The position numbers and the translations under genes were made by a program. Of a stretch of DNA of 64,000 nt, positions 10,231-19,744 are shown piece by piece (position 1 is the first letter of the stretch; the number at the start of each line of letters is the position of its first letter). Source of the DNA: Pseudomonadota bacterium (GTDB taxonomy: Bacteria; Pseudomonadota; Alphaproteobacteria; Micropepsales; Micropepsaceae); NCBI GenBank assembly GCA_018241025.1, contig JAFEEQ010000003.1, forward strand, positions 310,001-374,000, given 5' to 3'. The notes below the pieces were generated by a model. The model did no database searches. It worked only from the letters and a program-made list of their open reading frames with translations, and had not been told where the DNA came from.

Positions 10231-11751
10231 ATGTCGTCACCCCAGGCCGATCCCTATGCGCGCGCGGCGGCGAAGTTCGCGCTGTCGTGCAAGCTCGCCA
10301 GCATCGAGGCGCTGATCGACTGGGATGCCCAGACCAACATGCCCAAGGGCGGCGCCTGGGCACGCGGCGAACAGCGCGGCGCGCTGGCCGAAGTCACCTC
10401 CGATCTCACGGGTACGCCCGAGATCGGCGCCCTGCTCGACGAAGCCCAGGGCTATGCCGACAAGCTGGACGAAGCGGAGCGCGCGAACCTCGCCGAGATG
10501 CGGCGGCTCTATGCCCATCGCGCGGCGGTGCCGAAGGAACTCGTGGTCGAGCGAGCGCGGGTTTCGCAGCAGCTTCAGGCCGACTGGCTGGAGGCGAAGG
10601 CCAAGGCCGACTTTTCCCTGTTCGCGCCCGGCTTCAAGAAACTGATGGCGATCCACAAGGAGGTCGCGGCCGCCAAGGGTGCGGCGCTGGGCCTGGCGCC
10701 TTACGACGCGATGATGGATGAGCAGGATCCGGGGCTGACCTGCGCCATCATCGATCCGATCTTCGAAGATCTGGCTGCGGACCTGCCCGGCCTGCTCGCC
10801 GCGGTGCGCGAGCGCCAGGCCGGCTGGCCGGCCGTGATCGAATTCAGCGGCGATTTCTCGGTCGCGAAGCAGAAGGTGCTGTCGGAACGGCTGGCGCACA
10901 TCGTCGGCCATTCGCCGGAGACGAGCCGGATCGATGTCGCGCCGCATCCCTTCTCCATGCCGCATTCGCCGGGCGATGTGCGCTTCACCACACGCTATAG
11001 CGAGGACAAGTTCCGCTATGGCGTGATGGCGACGCTGCACGAGGCGGGACACTCGATGTACGAGTTGAACCTGCCCCGTACCCATGCCTTCTCGCCCGTG
11101 GGTTTTGCGCGCGGCGCCAGCGCGCATGAAAGCCAGTCGCTGATGCTCGAGATGATGGCGGGGCGGAGCAAGGAATTCCTGCGCTTCCTCGCGCCGGTGC
11201 TGCACGAGCATCTGGGCGGTGACGCCGCCTGCTGGTCGGCGACGAATGTGCTCAACTTCGTGCGGCGGCTGGACGACGACTATATCCGCGTCAACGCCGA
11301 CGAGTTGTCCTATCCGTTGCATGTGATCCTGCGCTACCGGCTCGAGAAGGCGCTGCTCGCGGGCGATCTTTCCGTCGACGATATTCCGGGCGCCTGGAAC
11401 GAGATGTTCGGCAAGCTGTTCGGCCGCGTGCCACCCGATCACGCCAAGGGCTGTCTGCAGGACATCCATTGGGCGGCGGCGCTGTTCGGATATTTCCCGA
11501 ACTATGCGCTCGGCGAGTCGCTGGCGGCGCAGCTGTTCGAGCGTGCCTGTGCCGACGATCCGGCAATCTTGCCGGCGCTCGGGCGCGGCGACTTCAAGCC
11601 CTACTTTGCCTGGGTGAAGCCACGCATCCACGACCAGGCGAGTCTGAAAAGCTTCGACGAGATCGTGATCGGCGCGACCGGTACAAAGCTTTCCGCCGAC
11701 GCGCTCAAGCGGCATCTGAAGCGGCGCTATCTCGACGAAGCGCTGGACTGA
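10231..11751 (+). CDS. Peptidase M32 metallocarboxypeptidase
   Basis: A 506-residue cytoplasmic carboxypeptidase of the Taq/Pfu type. It shows the family marks: SCKLASIEALIDWDAQTNMP near the N-terminus, zinc motif HEAGH, and HESQSLMLE downstream carrying the third metal ligand. Enzymes of this family remove C-terminal residues, except proline, from peptides. ATG 10231 follows GGAGA by 6 bases. The gene stands alone; the next gene is convergent. Confidence 0.92.
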   Translation: MSSPQADPYARAAAKFALSCKLASIEALIDWDAQTNMPKGGAWARGEQRGALAEVTSDLTGTPEIGALLDEAQGYADKLDEAERANLAEMRRLYAHRAAVPKELVVERARVSQQLQADWLEAKAKADFSLFAPGFKKLMAIHKEVAAAKGAALGLAPYDAMMDEQDPGLTCAIIDPIFEDLAADLPGLLAAVRERQAGWPAVIEFSGDFSVAKQKVLSERLAHIVGHSPETSRIDVAPHPFSMPHSPGDVRFTTRYSEDKFRYGVMATLHEAGHSMYELNLPRTHAFSPVGFARGASAHESQSLMLEMMAGRSKEFLRFLAPVLHEHLGGDAACWSATNVLNFVRRLDDDYIRVNADELSYPLHVILRYRLEKALLAGDLSVDDIPGAWNEMFGKLFGRVPPDHAKGCLQDIHWAAALFGYFPNYALGESLAAQLFERACADDPAILPALGRGDFKPYFAWVKPRIHDQASLKSFDEIVIGATGTKLSADALKRHLKRRYLDEALD

Positions 11752-11759
11752 AGCCAGCA

Positions 11760-12653
11760 CTACTCTGGCGCCCGTATGCGAAACACCTTCTGGCGCAGAT
11801 CTATGTCGACGACCTTGTCGCCAATGCGTATATCGGCCGGAGAACCGCCGGGCGACATCGAGCTGACAGGCGAAGTGGGGTTCATCGCAGTGGGGCGCGA
11901 CGGCAAGGACAGGCGCGCCGGCGGCGAGGCGGATGCGACCAACACGCCGGTAAAAGTAAGATTCATCGGACACTCCTGGGCATGGACCAGGTGCTTATCG
12001 CTGCAGGACATCGCCTGCTGATGGGCGAGCCACGCTGCCGCAGCTTCAGTACGTGCGGCAAAGATGAACTCGACACGACGATTTCGTGCGCGGCCATCGT
12101 CGGTGTCGTTTGTGGCAACCGGGACAGCTTTGCCGAAAGAGATGGCGTAGAGCTGTGCCTGATTGACTCCTATCAGCACGAGCGCGCGCGCCACAGCTTT
12201 GGAGCGGCGCAAACCGAGGTTGAGGTTGTAGGCGACGCTGCCGATGGCATCGGTATGCCCGGCGACAAAAACGGATACGTCCGGCGGTTCGAGCCGCAGC
12301 GACTGGGCGATGAGATTGAGAATCTCGCCGGCCTCAGGCTTGATATCGTCGCGGTCGAAGTCGAAGAGCACGCGGTCCCGGAATACGACGCGCAGAACCG
12401 GTATTTCGGTCGGATAATCGCTCAGACCATGCTGGGATGGTGGAATTTCGTACTCGTAGAACTCCGGCGGATCGACGCCATGCAGATTTGCGAGCCGAAT
12501 TAGGCGGGCCCTTCGGTCGGCGTGTTCCAGCTGGACTGTTTGCCATGGTTCCACCAACTGGAGCGCCGATTGCGCCATTGCCTCGACGGCGGCAAACAGC
12601 GGGCCAGCGGCGATCAGGCCCAGGAACCGTCTTCGACCCGGAATTTTCGGCAT
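11760..12653 (-). CDS. Tat-signal OmpA-domain (peptidoglycan-binding) protein, last gene of a four-gene envelope operon
   Basis: A 297-residue protein starting at ATG 12653, which overlaps the stop of the gene before it (TGATG), so translation is coupled. The N-terminus GRRRFLGLIAAG fits a twin-arginine export signal (RRxFL). An OmpA-C domain runs from VLFDFDRDDIKP through VAGHTD and NLGLRRSKAV to ARNRRVEFIF, the fold that binds diaminopimelate in peptidoglycan. After the domain comes an unusual Ser/Pro-rich tail of about 95 residues ending DIRIGDKVVDIDLRQKVFRI. It is likely periplasmic and anchored to the wall. A longer frame from 12902 lies wholly inside the upstream gene and is rejected. 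Confidence 0.85.
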   Translation of the reverse strand: MPKIPGRRRFLGLIAAGPLFAAVEAMAQSALQLVEPWQTVQLEHADRRARLIRLANLHGVDPPEFYEYEIPPSQHGLSDYPTEIPVLRVVFRDRVLFDFDRDDIKPEAGEILNLIAQSLRLEPPDVSVFVAGHTDAIGSVAYNLNLGLRRSKAVARALVLIGVNQAQLYAISFGKAVPVATNDTDDGRARNRRVEFIFAARTEAAAAWLAHQQAMSCSDKHLVHAQECPMNLTFTGVLVASASPPARLSLPSRPTAMNPTSPVSSMSPGGSPADIRIGDKVVDIDLRQKVFRIRAPE

Positions 12654-13915
12654 CAGAACTGCGCGGAAGGCTGCGAGGTACCGAAGAATTCGAGCTTCAT
12701 GCTTTTGAGTCCTTCGAAGCGGATCAGCGGGTCGGAAATGCTTCCATCGAAATGTTTTCCGGAAATGTGCAGCGCGAGGTTGCGCGCGCCGCCAAACGGG
12801 AGGGCCGAGTCGAGCCGCGGTGGTCGCGACGTGCTTCGGCCAGCGTACCAGAGCTGCGCAAACACCTGATCGCCGTTGAATGTGCAGCCTGAACCGCCGC
12901 ATGTGAGCACGCCGTGGATCGGCAAATACTGCTCATTGCTCGTCTGCACGGAGAGCCAGGAATTGACGGCATTGCCGTTCTGATCGGTCGCCAGGCGCAG
13001 GCGCAGCACATACTTGTTGTCGGGATACAGGATCTGACCCTGGTAGCGCGCAACATGGGTCGGCGGCGGCAAGAAGGCGGGAAGCGCGGCTGCACCAGAG
13101 GAGCCGGCAAGCTCGGCATGGCTGGCGAGCAGGAACATTTCAAGCGCATCGCGGCCCAGGCCGCCGCCGGACAATCCCACCACGTAGAGTTCCGAATTTT
13201 GGAGATTGAGATCCGCCGCATTGCCCTCACGAAATCCGGCTTGCCGCGCCGTTTCGATCGTTCCATGCAGGCCCGAGAAAAAGCGCTGCAAATCCGAGTA
13301 GAGAACGATACGCGGCAACCCGTAGGAAAAGTTCACGATCCCGCCCTGTTTGAGCGAACTGACCAATCCGCTTGTCGACAGCGGACGATCCTGTTGTTCG
13401 GAGCGCGAGAGCGCGGCCGGATCGAGCGCGGAACGGAATGCGTTCCCCAGCTGAATGCGGAACAAATCCATGGCACGCTTAGCGGCCGTGATTTCGTCCG
13501 TGCCGATAAAACTGCTGAAGGCCCGCACATAGCCACCGCCGGTCTCAATCCGCGTTCGCTCGGCGGGCGAATAGAACGGCAAGCACCCGGAAAAGACTGT
13601 CTTCGTTCCAGCACCGTCCTTCCGGGCAAGCAGGATCGTGACCCTTTCGCGCGGCTGGAAATTGCGTTCCAGCGCCGACTGGCTTTCGGGCAGCAGGAGA
13701 TTGGCGATGAATCTGCGCCAGCCGTCGTTGCGGCCATCGCGCTGCCCGTCTTCGGCAAAGACGTGGTGTTCGTCCAGGACGACGATCGTCTGGCGCAGCG
13801 GGACGGAGAAGCCCTTGAGGTTGCAGTAATCCTCGGCGCCGGCAGCCCGCGCCGTGCCACCGAGCGCAATGAGCGCCGCAAGACCGAAGGCACCGATCCG
13901 CAAAGCCGCCCACAT
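12653..13915 (-). CDS. Secreted protein of unknown function, weakly von Willebrand A-like
   Basis: A 420-residue protein with a cleavable signal peptide (ALRIGAFGLAALIALGGTARA). The core alternates hydrophobic strands and helices: QTIVVLDEHHVF, RERVTILLARKD, GLPRIVLYSDLQRFF, ELYVVGLSGGGLGRDAL. The order resembles a vWA/Rossmann domain, but DEHHV replaces the DxSxS metal site. Paired cysteines (GVLTCGGSGCTF) suggest an oxidising, periplasmic location. It starts one base after the upstream gene stops and overlaps the OmpA-domain gene. I do not recognise a family; the vWA comparison is inference. Confidence 0.75.
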   Translation of the reverse strand: MWAALRIGAFGLAALIALGGTARAAGAEDYCNLKGFSVPLRQTIVVLDEHHVFAEDGQRDGRNDGWRRFIANLLLPESQSALERNFQPRERVTILLARKDGAGTKTVFSGCLPFYSPAERTRIETGGGYVRAFSSFIGTDEITAAKRAMDLFRIQLGNAFRSALDPAALSRSEQQDRPLSTSGLVSSLKQGGIVNFSYGLPRIVLYSDLQRFFSGLHGTIETARQAGFREGNAADLNLQNSELYVVGLSGGGLGRDALEMFLLASHAELAGSSGAAALPAFLPPPTHVARYQGQILYPDNKYVLRLRLATDQNGNAVNSWLSVQTSNEQYLPIHGVLTCGGSGCTFNGDQVFAQLWYAGRSTSRPPRLDSALPFGGARNLALHISGKHFDGSISDPLIRFEGLKSMKLEFFGTSQPSAQF

Positions 13916-13916
13916 G

Positions 13917-15287
13917 TCAGGATTCCAGATATTTGAGCTTCAGCGGCAGACGCAGAAATTCCGTCGCTGTCGCAATGGCCTGGCGCGAAAACGGATCGTC
14001 GGTGAACTGGATGTAGCGCGTCTTCTTGCCCAGCGCGGCGGCACGCTGCGTGAGCTTTGTCCGATAGGCGAGCAGAATCGCAACCACGGCATCGTCCTGG
14101 CGGATGACGCTGGCGAGCACTTCCTGCGGCCAGCGATAGCGGGATTGCGTCGACAGCAAGTTGCTCATCCGCCGCGCGGTTTCGACCGCCTTGGCATGCG
14201 CAGCGTTGAGCTGCTCCAGCTTGCGCACCCGCGCGCTCTCGAGTGCCGTCTTGAGAATTGTGAGCTTGCGATCGAGTGCGACAACTTCGGCCTTGAGCTC
14301 TGGAAAGTCCGGGTCGCTGTCGTGCAGGAGATAGGCCCAGAGCATCCCGGTCAGATAAACGAGAATGTTGCCGAGAAGCGATCCTCCGACCACCCAAAGA
14401 AAGTTCGTCTCCTGAGAGCTGGCGCCAAAGTCGCCGACCGAGCCGAGATAGGCCGTCAGATACGCCGAGCGAGCGTAGTAGATGAAGCTCAGCGAGACCG
14501 AGAGCGCCAGGGCGCCGCCACCGATCATGCGCCAGGCAGGACCGCGCTTGCTGTCCGACTCGGACGGGTCGAAGTAGTAGCCGTACTGCTTGTAGACCGT
14601 GCCGTGATAATGCGCGGCAAGGCCAATCGCCAGACCGATCAGAATTGTTGCACCCCAGGCGATGGCGGGGGTTGCCCAGGGCAGTGCCTCGAAGGACTCC
14701 AGATTGATCGCCGCCTCCGATCCGAAAAGCACGACGACCATTACGCCAAGATAGAGCCACCAGTTGAGCGCAAGCGCATCGCGACCCAGTTCGGCCTTTT
14801 TGGTTTCGTATTCCTGGCGCTTTCGCATCAATTCGGCCTGCGTGCGTTTGATATCCTCGCTCTGCACCTGAAATCGTTCGGCGTGGTCCTGATAGTATTT
14901 GAGCTTGTCGACCAGGAGGTTCTCATCGAGCGTTCCGATGCGGAGCTGCAATGCGAAGCCGTCCGCATGTCCCTGTTCGGCCTGGTCCTGGTACAAATGG
15001 GTCACGGCGCGCATCGCCTCGTTCCGCCGCGGCGCGACGTTTGCGTGATACCAGGAGAACATTTCAGCGGTCATATGTGCCGGCGCCGCGCCGGTCACGT
15101 CGGAGAGCGATATCTCGTCCTGCACCGCTTCGCTCTCGGCGCGGTCGAAAAGATCTTTCGCCAAGGGCCCGGTCGTCGCGTAGTCGGCGTTTAAGTAGGC
15201 TTGAACGGATTCCGGGAGTTGGCGGGCGCCCTCCGCATCCGCGCCGCGATCGTTCGAGACAGTTTCGCGATCCATTGTGCGCTCCAT
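13917..15287 (-). CDS. Four-TM inner-membrane protein with coiled coils on both sides, unknown function
   Basis: A 456-residue protein with a hydrophilic N-terminal half that becomes a charged coiled coil (about residues 125-165, DIKRTQAELMRKRQEYETKK). Four membrane segments follow, roughly NWWLYLGVMVVVLF, WGATILIGLAIGLAA, GGALALSVSLSFIYY and VGGSLLGNILVYLTGMLW. A second coiled coil comes after them (ELKAEVVALDRKLTILKTAL). Its ATG directly abuts the stop of the lipoprotein gene. The first TM pair is not MotA/TolQ-like. Probably an inner-membrane scaffold for the operon products. ATG 15275 is an alternative start. Confidence 0.75.
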   Translation of the reverse strand: MERTMDRETVSNDRGADAEGARQLPESVQAYLNADYATTGPLAKDLFDRAESEAVQDEISLSDVTGAAPAHMTAEMFSWYHANVAPRRNEAMRAVTHLYQDQAEQGHADGFALQLRIGTLDENLLVDKLKYYQDHAERFQVQSEDIKRTQAELMRKRQEYETKKAELGRDALALNWWLYLGVMVVVLFGSEAAINLESFEALPWATPAIAWGATILIGLAIGLAAHYHGTVYKQYGYYFDPSESDSKRGPAWRMIGGGALALSVSLSFIYYARSAYLTAYLGSVGDFGASSQETNFLWVVGGSLLGNILVYLTGMLWAYLLHDSDPDFPELKAEVVALDRKLTILKTALESARVRKLEQLNAAHAKAVETARRMSNLLSTQSRYRWPQEVLASVIRQDDAVVAILLAYRTKLTQRAAALGKKTRYIQFTDDPFSRQAIATATEFLRLPLKLKYLES

Positions 15288-15863
15288 TCAGGCGGCCGTG
15301 TGATCGACCGGGATGTAGTCGCCTTGCGCGGTGCGGCAGACAACTTCGGAGTCGAGCGCCGCAGAGCCCTTGCCGGTAATGCTGATCGTGGTCTGGGCGC
15401 GCCGGCATGGCCCGGTGATGGTTTCCCCGTTGGGGCCGACCGTGCCGGCTTGCGGCGTGGGAAGGGTCTGGACCGAAGTCTTGATATAGCGCTCGCTTCC
15501 GTCATCGCTGACGTAGCGCGCCGTTTGCGGCTTGCCAGTGGTATAGGCCGCTTGCTCGTTTTGTCTTATGCGTTCGCGGTCTTTCTCATTGTTGACCGCG
15601 AGAATGACGGCGCAAGCGACGGCGCCTGCGCCGGCACCGATGGCTGCACCAGTTCCCGCGCCACCGCGGCGGTTGATGGCACCGCCGAGTAACGCACCGA
15701 CCAGCGCGCCGACACCGACAGACAGGATGCATTGACCGATCGATCGTTCGAGCGCGGTTCGAGGTTTGTGCGATCCGTCGGTTCCGGTGGTCGCGCAAGA
15801 CGACAAGAGCATCGCCGATGCCAAGGCCGCCGCCAGCGGCTTGGAATGCCACGGTTTGAGCAT
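15288..15863 (-). CDS. Glycine-zipper lipoprotein, first gene of the four-gene envelope operon
   Basis: A 191-residue lipoprotein with lipobox LLSSC, so the mature protein begins at that cysteine. A glycine-zipper hydrophobic stretch (ALVGALLGGAINRRGGAG, GTGAAIGAGAGAVACAVIL) resembles the 17-kDa/SlyB-type membrane-inserting segment. The C-terminal part contains SDDGSERYIKTS and two cysteines. The stop is directly followed by the ATG of the four-TM gene. Confidence 0.8.
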   Translation of the reverse strand: MLKPWHSKPLAAALASAMLLSSCATTGTDGSHKPRTALERSIGQCILSVGVGALVGALLGGAINRRGGAGTGAAIGAGAGAVACAVILAVNNEKDRERIRQNEQAAYTTGKPQTARYVSDDGSERYIKTSVQTLPTPQAGTVGPNGETITGPCRRAQTTISITGKGSAALDSEVVCRTAQGDYIPVDHTAA

Positions 15864-15955
15864 TGCTTTCCCCAGCCATGACGCCGTGAGACCGCCCCCT
15901 TATTGGCCGAGAGGTGCCCCCGTGCGTCGCTCATGAGATGCGAAAATCGCATTAG

Positions 15956-15977
15956 ACAACTTATAGTTGTATAGTTG
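15956..15977. promoter_or_regulatory. Inverted repeat with extra half-site upstream of the envelope operon
   Basis: ACAACTtatAGTTGT (15956-15970) is a perfect palindrome, followed directly by a further half-site ATAGTTG. It lies about 95 bases upstream of the lipoprotein ATG, in the most AT-rich part of the 275-base gap 15864-16138. Position and symmetry fit an operator or promoter region. I see no gene in the rest of this gap. Confidence 0.35.
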
Positions 15978-16138
15978 CGCGCAGGACAGCCGGGAGTCAA
16001 CTCCCCAGTTTCAGAGTAATCGCGGAGTTCTGCTTCTAGTGACTTCGCGCTTCGACTAACCGGGAAGACAACCGAGGCCGTTGCCAAGTTGCGCAGCTCC
16101 GGACGGAGCCGGTCGCGTGTCGAATGCAGCGCACATTT

Positions 16139-17083
16139 CTAGATCCGCCAATCGGTCCCCTTGATCAGGGCCTCGTAGAATTCCGGCGTGTAGGCCTTCT
16201 CCGGTGCGGCGCGGACCTGGGAGTCGAGGAACTCGGCGTCCTTGCCGACGAGGATGCGCCATCTATCCGCGCGCACGCCGTCGAGGATGATCGTTGCTGC
16301 CTGCGCCGCACTGGTCGGCGCGTTGTCGCGGAAGCCTTCGCCCTGCGCCTTGACCATGGCGACGACCTGGTCGTCGCTCATCGCCGGCAGCTTGATGCCC
16401 TGTGCGGCGAGCGCCTTGCGCACCGCGGCCACATCGACGTTGTCCCCGGAGAGAATACGGCGCGAGTTCGAAACGATGTCCGTGCCGATATGGCCCGGCA
16501 TGACGACGGAGCACTTGATGTGCGGCGCGTTCATCGCAAGGTCGGTGATCAGCGCCTCGGTGAAACCCTTAACCGCGAACTTCGCGGCGCTGTAGGCGGT
16601 GTGCGGGCGGCCGGGACCGATCGAGGCCCAGAAACCGTTGACACTGGAGGTGTTGACGATGTGTCCCTCGGACGCGTTCATCAGCAGCGGGAGGAAGGCG
16701 CGGACGCCGTGATAGACGCCGCCCCAGCAGACGTTGAAGGTCTTCTCCCACTGGACGCGATCCTGGTTGACGATCGAGCCGCCGCCGCCGATGCCAGCAT
16801 TGTTGATCAGCAAATGGATCTTATCGGTGTCGAGATCGCGGCGTACCGCCTCGGCCCAGCCAAACACCTGGTCTTCCATCGAGACATCGGCGACATGAGT
16901 GACGACTTTCGTGCCCTGCGGCGCGACGGCCTCGGCGCGTTTCCTGGTCTCCGCCATGTTCTCGGCGATGACGTCGCACATCGCGACGGTGCAGCCTTCG
17001 GCTGCGAGCTGGATCGCAAGCTCACGCCCCATACCGGTGCCGCCGCCAGTGATGACGGCGATCTTGCCTGCGAAATCCTTCAT
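16139..17083 (-). CDS. Short-chain dehydrogenase/reductase (SDR)
   Basis: A 314-residue classical SDR: nucleotide-binding TGGGTGMG near the N-terminus, INNAG, and catalytic YSAAK following a serine (NTSSVNG). Such enzymes oxidise or reduce an alcohol/carbonyl with NAD(P). ATG 17083 (MKDFAGKIAVITGG) sits behind a purine-rich GGAAGGGCAGG; a longer frame to 17167 adds a non-conserved leader. The substrate is unknown. A TonB receptor gene lies upstream on the same strand, with a 89-base gap. Confidence 0.88.
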   Translation of the reverse strand: MKDFAGKIAVITGGGTGMGRELAIQLAAEGCTVAMCDVIAENMAETRKRAEAVAPQGTKVVTHVADVSMEDQVFGWAEAVRRDLDTDKIHLLINNAGIGGGGSIVNQDRVQWEKTFNVCWGGVYHGVRAFLPLLMNASEGHIVNTSSVNGFWASIGPGRPHTAYSAAKFAVKGFTEALITDLAMNAPHIKCSVVMPGHIGTDIVSNSRRILSGDNVDVAAVRKALAAQGIKLPAMSDDQVVAMVKAQGEGFRDNAPTSAAQAATIILDGVRADRWRILVGKDAEFLDSQVRAAPEKAYTPEFYEALIKGTDWRI

Positions 17084-17172
17084 GACCTGCCCTTCCCGCG
17101 TTCTTGTCTGAACGCAGTGTCGGACAGGCGGAGGGTGAAGCGCCAGCGAATTCCGCCGGCGCTTCATTCAGG

Positions 17173-19620
17173 TCAGTCGAGCTTGTGCGAGAACTTGATG
17201 CTGACCGTGCGCGGCTGGGTGACCGAACCGTAAAGCACGCCTTCACAGCTCTGGATCGTGCACAGGGCGTAGTTCCCCAATCCACCGCGTTCGTCGAAGA
17301 GGTTGGACACCGCCAGATCGACGGCCCAGTGATCGCTCTCGATGCCCGTGGTGAAGTCCGCAGTCGCAAAAGCGTGAAAACGGCCGACTACGCTGCGCAC
17401 CGGCACCGGCATGGAGAGCTCGCCAAAGACCGGATTGGCCGCCTGGATGCGCAGATCGCCCCACATGCCGCTTTGATAGACGACGCCGCCCTGGACGTGG
17501 CCGACAAATCCCATGACGGGAAACTCATAGCGCGCGGTCCAGTTCGTCTTGACCTTCGGCGTGCCGGGAAGCTCGGTGCCTTTGGGTGCGTCCGGGGTCC
17601 AGGGATCAACCGGTCCGGGGCATTGCGTGATGATCACACCGCCGACGACCGGACCGCAATAGTCGGTGGTCAGGTGCGCGTCGGTCAGCGTCAAGGCACC
17701 GGAGATCGTCAGGCCATCCATCGGCTGGATCACGAGATCGGCTTCGGCGCCATAGATGCGCGCATTGCCGGCGTTGTGAATCTCGGTGAAGGAGTTGAGG
17801 CCTAGGAAGGAGAACTGGAAACGGTTCCAGTCCTCGATATAGGCCGCAATGTTGAAATGCACCGTGTTGTCGAGCCAGGCGGTCTTGGCGCCGATCTCGT
17901 AATTGGTGAGACGGTCGGGCTGATAGGGTGGGATGGTACCGCGGCGGTTGACGCCGCCCGGACGGAAGCCGGTCGACCATGTCGCGTAGACCATCCGGTC
18001 ATCGTCGATATGCCAGGTGGCATTGAGACGGTGGGTGAAGCCGCTCTCGTAGACCGCCTTGTTCACGTCGGTGCAAGGCGTACCCGCGACGACGGCGGGG
18101 CCGGTGCAGATCGCCACGCCGGTGTGCGAGGAGTAAGCGCTACTGAATCCGAAGAAGCCCTTCAAGGAATTCGCGGCATAGAACACCCGCCCGCCCGCGG
18201 TCAGGGTGAAGGACGGTGTCACGTCGAACGAGACTTCGCTGAAGGCGGCGAGATCGTTGTCTTCGCGGTGCTGGTCGGTAAGCCAGAGCGTTCCCGACCA
18301 TCCAGGCACAGAGACCTGGCCGACGCCGACATCGGCATTCTCGTCCGCGAGGCCGGCGACCGTGTAGTTCTGCAGAATTTCGTGACGCTGCTGCTCGAAG
18401 AACAGTCCTGCGACCCAGCGGAAACGGTCGTCCTGCGAGGACGAGACACGCAGTTCCTGGCTGAGCTTGGTGAAGCGGTCCTTCTCGTAGATGTATTGCT
18501 GCGGATCGATCAGGTTGCCGTGGTTGTCGTAGAAGTAGACGCCGTAGCCGTAGAGCGTGTCATAGGCGTAGGAATAGTCGGTGTAGTCCGACGCGGCGTT
18601 GATGGTGCGGTCCATATAGCCGCCGGAATAGACCACATCGAGATCCGCGATCTTGCCCTGGATGGTCAGTGCGGCCTGTACCCAGCGGTCATGCGAATAG
18701 TCCGGGAAATACTGCTGGACCTTGAGATCGCCGAGCGTCACGTTTGTAGCGAAGATGCCGTTCGAATTCGTGCTCTGGGCGATCACAGTCGGCATGATGG
18801 TCCAGTTGTTGTCGATGTTGTAGGTCAAGGCGAAACGGCCGCCGTAAGTATCCGACGTGTTGAAGTTGTTCTTCACCACTGCCGAATTGTTGACCGTGAT
18901 GCCTGAGGTCGGGAAGGTCAGCGAACCCGGAACGTTGTCGATATAGCCCGCGTCGTGTTGGGCATAGGCGACGAGGCGGATCGCGACCTTGTCGCTGATC
19001 GGCGCGTTCAGGAAGCCTTCGGCCTCGTAGCCAACGCCGCCATGCGAGACCGTGTCGGCGCCGAAATCGTAGCCGCCATAGGTGCCGCTGAAATCCGGCT
19101 TGTTGGTGATGATACGGATCGTGCCGGCCTCGGAGCTGGCGCCATACAGCGTGCCTTGCGGGCCGGAGAGCGATTCCACGCGCTCGATGTCGTAGACATG
19201 GATGTCGAGCGCGCCGCCGATGGTCGTGATCGGTTGTTCGTCGAGGTAGATGCCGACGGTCGGCAGCGAGCCGGAATGGTTGCCGTCATTGCCCGACGAC
19301 ACGCCGCGCATCGACACGTTGGCGAAGCCGGGGCCGCCATTACCGGCACCAGCGAAGCCTGAGGTGTAGGTCACGCTCGGCAGATAGCGAACGTAGTCGT
19401 TGAAGTTCGTGATGTTGAGCTGAGCAAGCCTCTCGGCCGGCAGGGCCTGGATGCTGATCGGAGTCTTCTGCAGGTCCTCTACGCGCTTTTCGGCCGTGAC
19501 GACGATGGTCTCGATGCCCGAGTCCGCGGCGAGTGCCGGCGCCGCGACGCCCGTCAGCATAGTGGTCGCAAGCAACATACGGCCCAGCAAAGGCCGGCGG
19601 CCCGTCGAAGTAACCCGCAT
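17173..19620 (-). CDS. TonB-dependent outer-membrane receptor
   Basis: An 815-residue receptor. A signal peptide (LLATTMLTGVAAPALAA) is followed by a TonB-box-like ETIVVTAEKR, a plug domain (PISIQALPAERLAQL, VSMRGVSSGNDG, EQPITTIGG, VESLSGPQGTLYGASSEAGTI), a 22-strand-type barrel (FRPGGVNRRG) and the terminal aromatic signature ending VSIKFSHKLD. It imports an unknown ligand across the outer membrane. ATG 19620 follows GGGGGA. The same-strand gene upstream encodes a TPR-sulfotransferase, a pairing common in Caulobacter/Sphingomonas-type genomes. Confidence 0.93.
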   Translation of the reverse strand: MRVTSTGRRPLLGRMLLATTMLTGVAAPALAADSGIETIVVTAEKRVEDLQKTPISIQALPAERLAQLNITNFNDYVRYLPSVTYTSGFAGAGNGGPGFANVSMRGVSSGNDGNHSGSLPTVGIYLDEQPITTIGGALDIHVYDIERVESLSGPQGTLYGASSEAGTIRIITNKPDFSGTYGGYDFGADTVSHGGVGYEAEGFLNAPISDKVAIRLVAYAQHDAGYIDNVPGSLTFPTSGITVNNSAVVKNNFNTSDTYGGRFALTYNIDNNWTIMPTVIAQSTNSNGIFATNVTLGDLKVQQYFPDYSHDRWVQAALTIQGKIADLDVVYSGGYMDRTINAASDYTDYSYAYDTLYGYGVYFYDNHGNLIDPQQYIYEKDRFTKLSQELRVSSSQDDRFRWVAGLFFEQQRHEILQNYTVAGLADENADVGVGQVSVPGWSGTLWLTDQHREDNDLAAFSEVSFDVTPSFTLTAGGRVFYAANSLKGFFGFSSAYSSHTGVAICTGPAVVAGTPCTDVNKAVYESGFTHRLNATWHIDDDRMVYATWSTGFRPGGVNRRGTIPPYQPDRLTNYEIGAKTAWLDNTVHFNIAAYIEDWNRFQFSFLGLNSFTEIHNAGNARIYGAEADLVIQPMDGLTISGALTLTDAHLTTDYCGPVVGGVIITQCPGPVDPWTPDAPKGTELPGTPKVKTNWTARYEFPVMGFVGHVQGGVVYQSGMWGDLRIQAANPVFGELSMPVPVRSVVGRFHAFATADFTTGIESDHWAVDLAVSNLFDERGGLGNYALCTIQSCEGVLYGSVTQPRTVSIKFSHKLD

Positions 19621-19724
19621 GAAAATCCCCCAAAAAATCGAATCCGTGGCTCCGGCGTCAGTCCGGGTCACGCAATTGTCACGGATAGTTGCCGTCGCCG
19701 TTAACATCGTCAATCGCGATGTTG

Positions 19725-19738
19725 CGTTGCACACAACG
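19725..19738. promoter_or_regulatory. Perfect inverted repeat CGTTG-N4-CAACG upstream of the TonB receptor gene
   Basis: The palindrome CGTTGcacaCAACG lies in the 124-base gap between the sulfotransferase gene and the TonB-receptor gene, 105 bases before the receptor ATG. It could be a regulator site. No adjacent regulator gene identifies it. Confidence 0.25.
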
Positions 19739-19744
19739 GCGCGG

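Noticed and set aside
10237..11973. 578-codon minus-strand frame opposite the carboxypeptidase
   Set aside because: It is the antisense shadow of a gene with HEAGH and HESQ motifs; Arg/Gln-rich product with no domain.
11760..15863. A Zorya-like defence system (MotA/MotB-type membrane pair plus effectors)
   Set aside because: The membrane protein has no MotA/TolQ signature, the OmpA-domain protein has a cleavable export signal, and no helicase or nuclease gene is adjacent.
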